DNA of 64,000 nt from Lepidonotus clava (taxonomy: Eukaryota > Annelida > Polychaeta > Phyllodocida > Polynoidae): the NCBI GenBank assembly GCA_936440205.1, contig OW387135.1:29180792-29244791 (forward strand), written 5' to 3'. Numbering within the stretch: position 1 is the stretch's first letter; each line of letters begins with the position of its first letter. This document shows, piece after piece, positions 12,563-23,559 of this stretch. The translations under genes were made by a program, and so were the position numbers. The notes beneath the pieces were generated by a model, which did no database searches, was not told the origin of the DNA, and worked only from the letters and a program-made list of their open reading frames with translations.

Positions 12563-13465
12563 CCCGGACCAGAAGTCAGTGGGTAGACAGTATTTTAAAA
12601 GTATACCAAAAGTAGGAGGTGGCAGTATATACTTCTGTGCTACTGTCTCCAAATAGTGGCTGGTAATGGGGGCTTGTCAGTGGTAAAAGAGTAGTCAAAG
12701 AGTATAAAACAGTATGGTATCAGTAGGGAATAAGTATGTCCGAAATATTTAAATGAGGTAGAAGTAGGGGATGCAGTACTACTGCTTTACTACTGTGTTT
12801 CAGTAGTCAATAAGTATTACTTTGGTCTGTGGGTACCCTTGGTCAGAAAAGTAGGGAATTAGTGCTACTTACTCTATACTGCTAGTTCAGTAGGTAAAGA
12901 GTATGTCCGAAATATTTAAATGAGTTAGAAGTAGTGTGATCAGTAATACTCTTTCATTACTGTATATCAGTAGTGGGTCAGTAGTCGTTCCCTCTGTTGG
13001 TGGCCTAGTCATCAGTATAAAAACTAGAAAATGTACATTGTATTGAAAATGTAATTTCTTAATAATTAATCTAATAAGGAAAAGTGAACCCCACAAAATG
13101 GTAAAGTAAGTTGCATATGAAAAGATATTATTTGTGGGCCCCAAGGCCCGCAAATCTAGCCAGGGCGAGGAACGACAGTAAAAGCCGAGTCGTGACGTCA
13201 CCACCGCCTATATCTTACATAGGAAAAAACCCAGAAACAGGCCATTTGTTCACCAAATTCGGAGGTATTTCTGACGGTGGTACGGCCTAAAAAAATATAT
13301 CAGCATATGTCAAAACATCTGAACCGGTGAACTTAAGCGTGAGGGAAAGAAATATTCAGTATTAATACGTTTTCGAGGCCTTTTTCTGAGTCCGATTTTA
13401 CAGAAAAGCGCCTGCCAGCCTCTCGGGTCGGCGGGAAGGGAAGGACCGCCCCCTTCTCGGCCCGT

Positions 13466-13634
13466 CGACCAATCAGAATCGTTCCTGCTATCACGTGACT
13501 TTCGGCCTTGAACTTGTGAATAATTAATTAGCCGTCGACCAATCAGCGTCCTCCTCTCGATCACGTGACTTCTCATTTACATATGGCCGTCGAGGCCGTC
13601 GACCAATCAGCGTTCTCCTCTGGATCACGTGACT
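13466..13634 (+). promoter_or_regulatory. Triplicated CCAAT-box / TCACGTGA E-box module
   Basis: Three copies of GTCGACCAATCAG followed by a TCACGTGACT E-box. CCAAT starts are at 13469, 13539 and 13603; E-boxes at 13491, 13561 and 13625. The CCAAT to E-box distance is 22 bp in every copy, about two helical turns. These match the known binding motifs of NF-Y and of USF/TFE3/MITF-type bHLH-ZIP factors. A CRE, GTGACGTCAC, lies upstream at 13193-13202. Function is inferred. Confidence 0.7.
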
Positions 13635-13852
13635 ACCCGCGTGCTTTGAGCAGGATGAAGAAGAACCCGGCCGCCATGCTGTCACCGACCTATGCACCCG
13701 TATTTAGACACAAAATCGGCCTTCCCCCACGAAAACATTGTACCCAGAGATTCTTGTGGACCTCTATATCAGCATCGCATGGAGTATTTGTCATCAAATA
13801 TGGATTTAAATTCGTGATCAAGGAAATGGCGCGGGTCGGACTCGCGGAGGCG

Positions 13853-14495
13853 AAGAGATGACACTACGACTGACAGTCTTCTCCCCGGCCCGCCGGGTCG
13901 ATACGGGGTAGTCCTCCTCCCCACGCCTGAATATCTGGATTTAATCAAGTTTTACACGTTGAATTATGGATATTCTACGCATACTAACGCATGGAATGGC
14001 CTGAAACATGCGTTCATATCGGATGCAAAGACATTGGATCGATCGGACACAAGGAGGCTTCAGCCTTGACACGGTAAGCAGACTGAGCCGGGTCGATGCA
14101 GAGGAGTCCTCCTCAAAAATAATTATTTAGACCTTATTAGGCCTATCAAAATGAAATCCATGTATATATCTATGTTTTCCTATATCTCATGGTCCTATTT
14201 ATCATATAGTTTGTTCATTTTAGGCCTGGAAACGCTTGCAATAATATTTTACAGATGGTATGAAAACATGACTGGACTCAGATAGGCCTAAGCCCCCGAT
14301 AGCAATTATTTCTGATCAAAAGATTAAATTATTTGTTGAATTGTCACTATAGTGTCATTTTTTCTTACCTACCATCAAAATATTCAATCTGAACTTTAAT
14401 ATGTCTAGGCCTAAGTCACTGTCAGTGTCTGAATAATTCCCATTCAATGTTAAAACATAGGCGTCACACTGTCAATACGTTTCATATATATATAC
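13853..14495. repeat. Dispersed repeat X, copy A
   Basis: The segments around 14010-14050 (CATGCGTTCATATCG, then ACATTGGATCGATCGGACAC) and 14220-14490 (AGGCCTGGAAACGCTTGCAA onward) match 60.6-61.54 kb closely, with small indels. It lies inside the 12563-15328 element. No ORF is conserved between the copies. Confidence 0.8.
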
Positions 14496-15328
14496 CTGGG
14501 CCCACAATGGCAAGCATATATGAAATATATGATGGCACGCTTCTTGTTTTGTATGTCTGTGAATATAAAATATTAATGGAAATTATGTAAGCGTTTTAGA
14601 ATGGATACCATAAAATACCAAAAGATCTACATAAAAGCATTATCATGCATGCACATAATTCATCAAAATCACAACCTAGGGTACCTATATTACTAAAAAA
14701 TACAGCTAGCCTCAGCTAGCTTGCCCTCTCTGTTCCCTATTCAATCCAGTCTATAGAGGTAAATCAAATTACTTACCAATAATCATTGTTATATCGATTT
14801 TGCAGTATCCATGAGAATCACTGTACCCTTAGTCACTATCCTGACAAGTTTCTACTGTTAAAATCAATCCTGAATGGTATATTTCTCTAAAATATGCATC
14901 CTGCATGCATGAGACTGTTAAAACCAGTGGCCCTTCCCGCCTTCTGACTAACTGACACTGCCTAATGTGTCTGATAACCTAGAAAGAACTGGTACAAGAG
15001 TACTAGGTTGACCCTTCTGTCTCAGTATAGATTCAGTGGACTACTGATTTAACTACTGCCACTCATACTAGGGTCAATGTCCAGGAAGTATTAAATCAGT
15101 AGCTTTTGGTGCATCCAATACTTTTGTAAGTAAATTCAGTATTGATGCTGTAGGCTACTCCTTGTATACTATTCTGGTAGTAGTGCTCAGTATAATACTA
15201 ATCAAATACTTTCCTTTAGAACCTACTAATACCAGTATCCATAAAGTAATACTGCCACATACAGTATGAAAAGAGTATACATTTCAGTACTACTGAGTAA
15301 GGGAGTAACCACTGCCTTCTGGTCCGGG

Positions 15329-17490
15329 GACCTATACGTGTTATTGTTATCTATTTCTAATTATGATAGATTATTACTTTGCAATAAAGCGATAAAATAA
15401 CTTGTAATCCTTTTTAAATACGTCAGTCTGGTATTACAATATTTATTGGACATTAAATAATCCTATAGTATAGAAAGGTCAAAGGAAATAAATGTCTTCG
15501 ACCAACTTCTAAGATATTGCCATGTCGACACTGTAGTAGTGCCTTCTCTTCATGGTCAATAGGATTTGTTTCACATGGAGATTACTTCACATTTAAACAT
15601 CAAAGTATAAAGAAATTGTTTGTAACACTTTTTGTTAATGGGTCTTTTTTAAGATTACAAGCTCTATTATTTAAGACTACAAAAACACAAACGGTCGTTA
15701 AGATGTAGAATCGTCTTTCTGCCCAGTAGACAAGTGAGATAGGAAAATAAGAACTGAGATCTACTATCAGCAGCTTCTTCGGTTCTACTCTGAATTTTTA
15801 CCCCTCTTACATTTCCAGAATCACCCATTCTTAATGGTACGTAGTCTACATGTCCCTTCTATCAACCTATATAACTGTATCACCTATTTAATTACCTAGT
15901 TTCACATATGTTTTGCATAAGGCTGAATAAAAATCAGAAACCGACTTCTATTGCAAAAACCCGGGCTTCGCTAATCGACCGACATATATCAAGGCGGGGT
16001 GTTTCTTGGTTTCCTTGACAACCACATCCGGGACATTGGAGGCCCCCTAAAACCACTAAAATCAACAGCGGGACGGGTGAACGTGTGATATCTGAGCATC
16101 AGCTCAGGGGCGGTCAGTAGGTTTTTCCTGGCCTCTTAGCAAAGGTTTAACGACCGGCGTATAAATTTTCGCTCATAAACGCCGCCGTTGTCAAGATAAA
16201 TGGGAGCCCTCCTGGCCTGGGATTTCTAGGGACTTCTCGGAAGGAGACAAGAGGGAATCCCATGAAGTGGCGTTGGGCGCGGCTCCTACCATCAATAACC
16301 ACCTTTTTGGGCGCCTCCCCCTCTTGTTTTACAGGCCCAGATTTGTGGCCTTGCAATAGATCATGTGGAAATCACTTGTGATGTCACCCATAGAAACATC
16401 TGGCCTTTGAAGCCAGTATACAGGGGCTATAGGGATCACAGATCCTAGAATTTCCTTCCTGGCTCCTCCACTTTTCATAACTACCCCAGCCCTCTCCACT
16501 CGTACCCTCTGTGCACTACCATGTAGCTTTATGCTCGGCTATGTTTTAGTTTCACTCTACATTAGATACGGTGTTGAATCCTTCGCTGTGCGTAATAGGA
16601 GTATCATGTTTTCTTGTTAGTATGCATGATTCACCAGATCATGTGATGCGGCAAAAGTAGGTTTATTTGACATGGGAAACGGGCAGGAAAAAATAAAACT
16701 AAAAAAGATAGTATAAAAAAGAAACAGTTTCATCCTGCGATCACTGGTAGGGTGAGGTTTTCACAGGCTGGCTTCACCTGCTTTCATTATACAATAATCC
16801 ATCTAGTCATCTGGTAAAAAATAAATACGAAGACATCTCTCTCGTTGTAAACAAGAAGAAATAGGTGAATACATTCAAATCATGACATCTTCCTGCGCTT
16901 CCAGTTCCCGTTTGATACGTAATACACAAAACCTGTTTGAAATAAAAAAAGACAAAAAAAGTTGCAGGTTGGTTGGAGTAAGGATATGACGTCATACTAA
17001 CCTAAGGGCTGGGAGGGTGGTGACGTGGTGGCGTCCTCGTCGGAATCTGACGTCAGCGACTGCGGATCTGTGGACAAAGATGACTTGCAATTAATATATT
17101 ATCAAAGATACATTTTAGATTTAAACTAGTGGCACTGTCTTGTGGGTGGATTTTCATTGGTATACATTGTGTCATGTAGGAAAATTTAGAACAATCTGAG
17201 CAAAAAATGTTTTGCCGCAAACCCCAATAAAGGACTTGATATTCATTCATTTAAAGCAAGACAAGCCAATTGATATTAATCATTACTTTGGGGGACACCA
17301 ACAACAACTTGGTATTGCTAGAACGTCTCGTGAAAATCACATATGACAAATCTTAATGTTTCACCATGAAAACCAGACGTCTTTCAGCCTTCATAGATTT
17401 ACCTCATTATTTTATCGGTACGGAGATTTTTTTCTCATCTATGGTTACATCTAGAAACTGCATCAGGATCTAAAACTTGAGACCATGCAT
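15329..17490. other. Non-coding DNA; GC-rich patch 15960-16350
   Basis: The patch at 15960-16350 has a low-complexity-free, CpG-containing sequence unlike its AT-rich surroundings. A minus-strand open frame of 69 codons there is not recognised. No gene is supported. Confidence 0.4.
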
Positions 17491-17645
17491 TGACCTTTGA
17501 CCTGGCAGCCGCTGTTCCCCGGTGGGACAGTGACCGGACGTGAAGAACAGGCTGTGACCAGCGCGGGGTCTGAGAACAGCACATGATCCACACTACTGAC
17601 CTGCAGGTCAGGTCACAGGTCAATATGGGGGTCACTAGGTCATTA
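17488..17645. promoter_or_regulatory. Cluster of nuclear-receptor response elements (DR1, DR1, DR2, ER2)
   Basis: A perfect DR1, TGACCTTTGACCT, is at 17491-17503. TGACCT-GC-AGGTCA (everted, 2-bp spacer) is at 17597-17610. A second perfect DR1, AGGTCACAGGTCA, is at 17610-17622. GGGTCA-CT-AGGTCA (DR2) is at 17629-17642. DR1 is the known site class of HNF4, RXR, PPAR and COUP-TF. Enhancer function is inferred. Confidence 0.55.
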
Positions 17646-20580
17646 CGGCTGCGTCGTGACTGCCTATGGTCAGGTATAGTTACAACTTACAGATAAAGGT
17701 AGACATGTATGTATGAGTGCACGAACGCTTGCAGTGATTCTATTTGATATTATTCTATTTTCCTTCCCAGGGAAAACCTTTTAAAAATAAGTTAGATCTA
17801 CAAGCCAGTAGAATCATAAGAATGAATTTTAAAGAGAGTAATCTAGTCAAGCTAAGAGAGGTTTACAATAAACATGATTTAAACTAAATTTCCACTAACT
17901 TTCTTAGTAACGAATTAATTATCAGGACGATCGGTTTAAAATGACTAGCATGTATGTATACGTTGGAGGAAAAAGGTCAATGATGATAGGTCATTAAAAT
18001 GAGTTAAATCATCATGAATCGTCTATGACCTGCATACAAGCATTTATCAAAACATAAATCACATGAGTCTTTATTTTGTGAAAACAGCACAAAAATGTTT
18101 CCTTGTCCTAGCGTTGTTTTCTACACAATACGGTATTAGATCTACCTTTTATTCGTATCAAATTAAAAAAAGGTATAGACTAAACTATAATAGGCCACAC
18201 TACGACCATAACAAAACTTGAAAAAAACACGCATTAGTCTAGTTTCCTTTTCACTATCGCGTGTTTGTTTATAGCCTGATATATCAATATAGGTCAACAA
18301 AACGAACGAGGTGATTATTGTCCTATTCTTTTGAAAATGAAATGGTACTGCTTCAGATACGAAAGATAGAACGAGGCAAGAACTGAAAGGAGCAATGGGT
18401 GCATAAGAACTAGGGTGACTGGACGGTTGACAGGACAGCAAAGAATAGGGCGGTTAGAATGATGAACCTTGAGATCTTATCTTTCTGACTCATGTGACTA
18501 AAAGGCGCACTTTATCGTCATTATGCCAGTGATTGGCTGTTGACGTTAAGAAGTCAAGTCTTTGTCTTCATGTAACCTCTACAGCGGGTCAGGGAGTGTA
18601 TGAACTAGACTGTAATGACGTCGGCTAGGTAAACAGCATTGGCGTTGTATCCAAGCAACTTTAAAAAAAATATAAGAATGTGAATCAATCCAATGCTATC
18701 AGAATGTTAAAAGACCAGAGATATCCGACAGCTTCTTTCATTCTTATCATAATTAACGGAAATAAATGAGTCGACATGGTTAAGTATCATAATACTATAT
18801 CCGTTCTCCAAATGAAGTGCTAATAAGGGAGTCGTATCATAGTATGTAGATATATAGGTGTCACATTGAATTATGAAGATTTTAATTACGATAATTACAA
18901 AAATATTTATGTAATTTTATCATCACCACTACGTTAACTGCATAACTTGAGGGCTGATCAAGGGGACCCAAACTCAATCTAATTCAACATATTTTGGAAA
19001 CCCAGATAACTATAGAAATTATGTTACATATGATGTGTTTAACTATATGGTCAGTGGCAAAGTATTATGAGCCGTTAAAACTAGCATAACCCTCGGTAGA
19101 CAGAGATGATCATATTTTCATTTGTTTGTAAACAAATGTAATTTATATGGATTCACATTCATTGGATTGAGCAAGAAAACCATTTCTTTCATGATGATAT
19201 GCCAGTTTTATGGTTTATATTTTACCATAGGCCTGAGACTATGCTCAGGGAACGTATTCACATACCGATTAATATTTGACTGGGAAAAAACATATATTTC
19301 TTATTGTTCTCTTTAAAAGTGATACCACACTAATAATGGTACTACTGTTTAATATCGGATGCGACAAGAACTTTAACAAAACTTATCAGCAACATCTGAC
19401 TAACATGTTAGGATATATACATATATGTTGGTTCAAAACCGTAGTTATAACAGAGCTGAGTGAACCATGTAAGATGACATGATTACATGTAAATCGTTAC
19501 ATGTCAGTTGACCTCATTGGCCGTGACATGTATTATCATGTCATTTAGGGAGCCTAGCTGGTACTACGAAGGTCTCCCTACGGAGCCTAATTTACATGAT
19601 CGTCATGAGAAAACAGCATGACTCCTATGGGCCAGACAACGCCTAACACGGGTCACTTGTGTAGAACAATAGATAATGTAGGAAACAAACTTTTTACGAA
19701 ACAAATTATTATTTATATATTCTTGAAATTGTTAGTGTAGGGGATTTATTTTATGGACAACGCTCTAATGAACACGCAAAACAACCCAGAAAAAGACCTA
19801 TAAGACAATGAAAATTAGATATGGTTCACAAACAAATCTGTCAGTCTTCCCAAATGAAGGTTTGTTAGTTTACTTAATAGATACAAATGCACCAATGGAG
19901 TAAAGAAAATCCAGCCTCCGTGAAAACCTTTGAGTCCAAAAATCGTATATATCGATAGAATTAGATTAACAGGTCGTCAGAAATGTAAACTTCGAATATA
20001 TCATTATAATATTATCATCATCGTCTATTAATTATTAATAACAAATATTGTATTATCAATATGCTGTCGGAGAACTTTTTAACGACTTACGAGATAGATA
20101 GTTTTGGAAATAAGCAAAAACAAATCAATGAATATACCTTCTCGAGACCACTGTAAATTTAATAACTTTGGCCACTGTTCAACTGTAATATCGAGGATAC
20201 ATTTATCCAAGAGAAACTCCAAGGAGTGATGACTTTCCACCTAACTCGTCGCCAAGCAGTAGTTACGTCGGAAGTTTACAAGGCTCTTGTTTTTTAGAGG
20301 GGACCTGTCTGAGTTAGACCTAGTTTTACTATTGTGGCGGTCGCCCGTGGTTCTCTGCTGGGTGGGCCTTTCCCATGGCGTTTTCTAACACAGTTTCTGA
20401 TCAATATGGCAAACAGTGCTAGGGGACACCTGCAACCGTCATGTCTGAACAAACTCACTTCAGGCCCCCCTCAGTCCCACCGTCCTCCTCGCCGACGGTC
20501 TCAGACCCTGACTCCTGGTGTCATTAAAATGTCATCAAGTGGTCGGGGCTGACAAATGACATCTGGTGTGGGGCTCACCA
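17646..20580. other. AT-rich non-coding DNA; GC-rich patch 20280-20550
   Basis: No repeat ends, RNA genes or convincing exons. The 72-codon frame at 20334-20552 (+) is the only GC-rich open frame and resembles no family I know. Near 19476-19530 several CATG palindromes (ACATGTAA, GTTACATGTC, GACATGTA) cluster without an evident role. Confidence 0.4.
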
Positions 20581-21465
20581 CTACTCAGGGGAAGGTTTGG
20601 GGGTTGGTTTGGGATAGACTTTGGGTTAGTATGGGATGGGTTAGGGAAAGGTTTGGGGTAAGTTAGGGATAGGTTTGGGGTAGGTCAGGGGTAGGTCAGG
20701 GGTAGGTCACGGTAGGTTTGGGGTAGGTCACGGGTAGGTTTGGGGTAGGTTAGGGATATGTTTGGGGTAGGTTAGGGATATGTTTGGGGTAGGTCAGGGC
20801 TAGGTTTGGGGTAGGTTAGTGATAGGTTTGGGATAGGTCAGGGGTAGGTTAGGGATATGTTTGGGGTAGGTCACAGATAGGTCACAGATAGGTTTGGGGT
20901 AGGTCAGGGGTAGGTTTGGGGCAGGTTTGGGGTAGGTTAGGGATAGGTTTGGGGTAGGTTAGGGATAGGTTTGGGATAGGTCAGGGGTAGGTTTTGGATA
21001 GGCTAGGGAAAGTTTTGGGGTAGGTTAGGGATAGGTTTGGGGTAGGTTTTGGGGTAGGTCAGGGATAGGTTTTTGGTAGGTTTTTGGTAGGTCAGGGGTA
21101 GGTTTGGTGTAGGTTAGGGATAGGTTTGGGGTAGGTTTTGGGTAGGTCAGGGGTAGGTTTTGGGTAGGTCAGGGGTAGGTTAGGGATAGGTTTGGGGTAG
21201 GTTTGGGGTTGGTCTGGGGTAGATTTGGGGTAGGTTTAGAGTTGGTCTTGGGTAGGTTTAAGGTAGGTTTGAAGTTGGTATGGGGTAGGTTTGGGGAAGG
21301 TTTGAGTTACGTTTGGGGTAGGGTTTGGGTTGGTATTGGGTAGGTTTGGGGTATGATTGAGTTGCATTTGGGGTAGGTTTGGGGTAGGTTTGAGTTATGT
21401 TTGGGGTAGGTTTGGGGTACATCTGGGGTAGGTATGGGGTAGTTTAGAGTTACGTTTGGGGTTGA
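20581..21465 (+). repeat. G-rich degenerate minisatellite, 10-11 bp unit
   Basis: Tandem variants of GGTTTGGGGTA, GGTTAGGGATA and GGTCAGGGGTA run for about 880 bp. All G is on the + strand. The TTAGGG-like units resemble telomeric repeat but are not in register with it. Strong G-quadruplex potential. Confidence 0.95.
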
Positions 21466-22049
21466 TCTATGTTACGCTTCTAGGTTACGCTTCTAGGTTA
21501 CGCTTCTAGGTTACGCTTCCAGGTTACGCTTCCAGGTTACGCTTCTAGGTTACGCTTCTAGGTTACGCTTCTAGGTTACGCTTCTAGGTTACGCTTCTAG
21601 GTTACGCTTCTAGGTTACGCTTCTAGGTTACGCTTCTAGGTTACGCTTCTTGGTTATGCTCCTAGTTTATGCTTGGAGCTTACACTTGAACCTTACGCCC
21701 GGAGGCTACGCCCGGAGGCTACGCCCGGAGGCTACGCCCGGAGGCTACGCCCGGAGGTTACACTTTCTTGTTCTGCTTTCACTTGCAGCTTCAGGTTACA
21801 TTTATAGTTGCACTTTCCTGCACTTTAGGTTGCATTTTCTGGGCCTTCTGACTATACTTTCAGCCTACGTTTCTGACTACGCTTTCCGACTACGCTTTCT
21901 TGCTGTGCCTTCCAGCCTGGAGTTTACACCTGGAGTTTATGCCTGGAGTTAAGACCTGGAGGTTATGCCTGGAGGTTACGCTAGGAGGTTATGCTTGGAG
22001 ATTATGCTTGGAGATTATGCTTGGAGATTACTTTTGGAGATTATGCTTG
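21466..22049 (+). repeat. 13-bp minisatellite with successive variant blocks
   Basis: The first block is GGTTACGCTTCTA, about 13-14 copies to 21655. Then five copies of GGAGGCTACGCCC occupy about 21697-21762. A degraded stretch is followed by GGAGGTTATGCCT/TTGGAGATTATGC variants. All keep the 13-bp period and a (T/C)TACGC or TTATGC core, so they look like one array that has diversified by block. Confidence 0.93.
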
Positions 22050-22214
22050 GGCGCCTTCCATTTAGTACGTACGCAAAATTTCTGAAATTCTAGACCCCCC
22101 CACCCCCCTTGGGCAAAAATACGCATTGGATTTGTACAAGTATGTACGCAAATTTTCACAAATTTGAGACCCCCCCCACCCCCCCTTGGTGCGTACGTAC
22201 TAAATGGAAGGCCC
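22050..22214. mobile_element. MITE inserted inside the 13-bp array (about 165 bp)
   Basis: The ends GCCTTCCATTTAGTACGTAC and its exact complement at 22191-22212 form a 20+ bp terminal inverted repeat. Internal CCCCCC runs and two copies of TACGCA.AATTT are present. The array resumes directly after it (TTGGAGGTTACGC). TTGG on both sides is a possible 4-bp target duplication, though array units also contain TTGG. Confidence 0.85.
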
Positions 22215-22290
22215 CTTGGAGGTTACGCTTGGAGGTTACACTTGGAGGTTACGCTCGGAGGTTACGCTCGGAGGTTCCAGCTGTGCTTTC
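22215..22290 (+). repeat. 13-bp minisatellite, continuation after MITE
   Basis: Five more units of the form TTGGAGGTTACGC / TCGGAGGTTACGC, then decay into CTTTC-rich unique DNA. Confidence 0.85.
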
Positions 22291-22985
22291 CAGCTTCATG
22301 CTCTGGTTCCGCTTGCCTGCTATTTTGCGGTTTTGGTTTCTTTCAGGTTGTGCTCTCAGCTTACACTTTGTACTTTCTGGTTACACTTTCCGATAAGCCC
22401 ATCCCGCATTGGGTATATCCTAGGGTTGGACAAGGGTTGGACAAAATAGCTGTATAAGCCATCCTTGTTTCCAAGAGTTGGGTTTACCGAAACAAGCAAG
22501 AAATATATTTTTTTATACCCCCAAGTACTTTTCGACCATTGAGATTCCTTTATTTTGACAGATTCCAACAATGTTATTTTCAATTGCCAGCCATTCTACT
22601 TTTGATCACCCAATAGTGAATCCAAACGGGTTTGGGGGCAGATGAGCCAGTTTTCCCTGGTACTATGCTGTTTGTGGGTCTCCCCCTAAACATTTGGTGT
22701 TTGTGGGGCCCCCTGCATATTTCTGGATTAGTCAGACTTCTGCCCGGTCAATGGCTCAAGATGTAATATCATGAAATCTAAAAAACCTTTTGCAACTTGC
22801 AGAAAAAGTCCAAGATCTGTACATAACATATTCAGTTAATTTGTTAAATCGACATAACATTACATGATAAAAATATGGTAAAGAAATACTTCATTTGAGT
22901 TTTTAATATATTTTTATGCATGAATCAATTGTCATTTTGATTAATTTATATTAGCATTTATATTTAGGTAACATAGATCGTTGGC
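22291..22985. other. Non-coding DNA, nothing recognised
   Basis: Mostly AT-rich with no repeat end or ORF of note. Confidence 0.4.
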
Positions 22986-23228
22986 TGAGTAACCAAAGGT
23001 CGTATATGACATATTCCCATTCTGAGGGAATGCCATTTGAAGAATATGTCATATTTCAAAGGGCTATATAATTCTATATTTCTACATCATCATTATGATA
23101 TTCAATTCCTAGGTAGAATGTTAAGCTAAATGTGCTATGGTCAGTAAACTGGATGTTTCTATATTGTTAGGATGTTACTATAGTAACAAATATAGAATCT
23201 TTTTTCAGATACGACCTTTGGTTACTCA
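22986..23228. mobile_element. MITE, ACCAAAGGTCGTAT family, copy 1 (243 bp)
   Basis: The left end TGAGTAACCAAAGGTCGTAT is exactly complementary to the right end ATACGACCTTTGGTTACTCA at 23209-23228. A second inner palindrome (ATGACATATTC...GAATATGTCAT) sits just inside the left end. Confidence 0.9.
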
Positions 23229-23255
23229 GTTTTAAGGGAAAAAAGTGGAAATGGA

Positions 23256-23467
23256 TGAATAACCAAAGGTCGTATCTACTATTTAGAAATTCTAGATAAA
23301 TACAAATTAAATGAAATTAACTAATACAAGGACACAAGATAACATTTTTGAAGTAGTTCCAATATGTTAGGATATCTTACATGGGATTACATGACAATAT
23401 TAAGCATTTATATGATATTTACACTACCAAATTTAAATGCACCTCAGATATGACCTTTGGTTACTCA
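23256..23467. mobile_element. MITE, ACCAAAGGTCGTAT family, copy 2 (212 bp)
   Basis: The left end TGAATAACCAAAGGTCGTAT and right end ATATGACCTTTGGTTACTCA pair with two mismatches. It lies 27 bp after copy 1 in the same orientation; the interior is not clearly the same. Confidence 0.88.
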
Positions 23468-23484
23468 ACACCCAGACCAGAAAT

Positions 23485-23559
23485 TCAGTAAACAAAGGTC
23501 GTATATAACATTTTATAATTGTAATCCTATATCTCGTTTTCATTTTACAAAATACGACC
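23485..23559. mobile_element. MITE, ACCAAAGGTCGTAT family, copy 3, right end replaced by minisatellite
   Basis: It starts TCAGTAAACAAAGGTCGTAT and reaches only ATACGACC of the expected right end at 23552-23559. The C-rich array then follows without a break. Confidence 0.75.

Larger units (their letters stand above)
12563..15328. mobile_element. Large non-autonomous inverted-repeat element, CCCGGACC family (2.77 kb)
   Basis: The left end CCCGGACCAGAAGTCAGTGG (12563-12582) is the reverse complement, with one mismatch, of the right end at 15309-15328. About 400 bp inside the left end and 330 bp inside the right end are packed with AGTA/TACT motifs (CAGTAGT, AGTATA), typical of subterminal transposase-binding repeats. 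The left arm holds two direct copies (12733, 12900) of the same ~25-bp motif found in the short MITE at 9681. The centre (about 13150-14990) is different DNA: a CpG-rich promoter-like block, then a sequence related to 60.5-61.5 kb. No transposase is seen. Confidence 0.7.

Noticed and set aside
13565-13861. 98-codon frame with a GCCGCCATG start inside the 2.77-kb element
   Set aside because: No recognisable domain and not conserved in the related repeat at 60-61 kb. Context of the ATG at 13677 is good, so a short transcript cannot be excluded, but coding is unsupported.
19476-19530. p53-like half-site cluster (ACATGT, GACATGTA)
   Set aside because: Half-sites are AT-flanked CATG palindromes that poorly match the RRRCWWGYYY consensus; likely chance in AT-rich DNA.
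21650-22457. Overlapping frames of 60-100 codons rich in Gly/Leu/Arg
   Set aside because: They arise from the 13-bp array, which is open in several phases.
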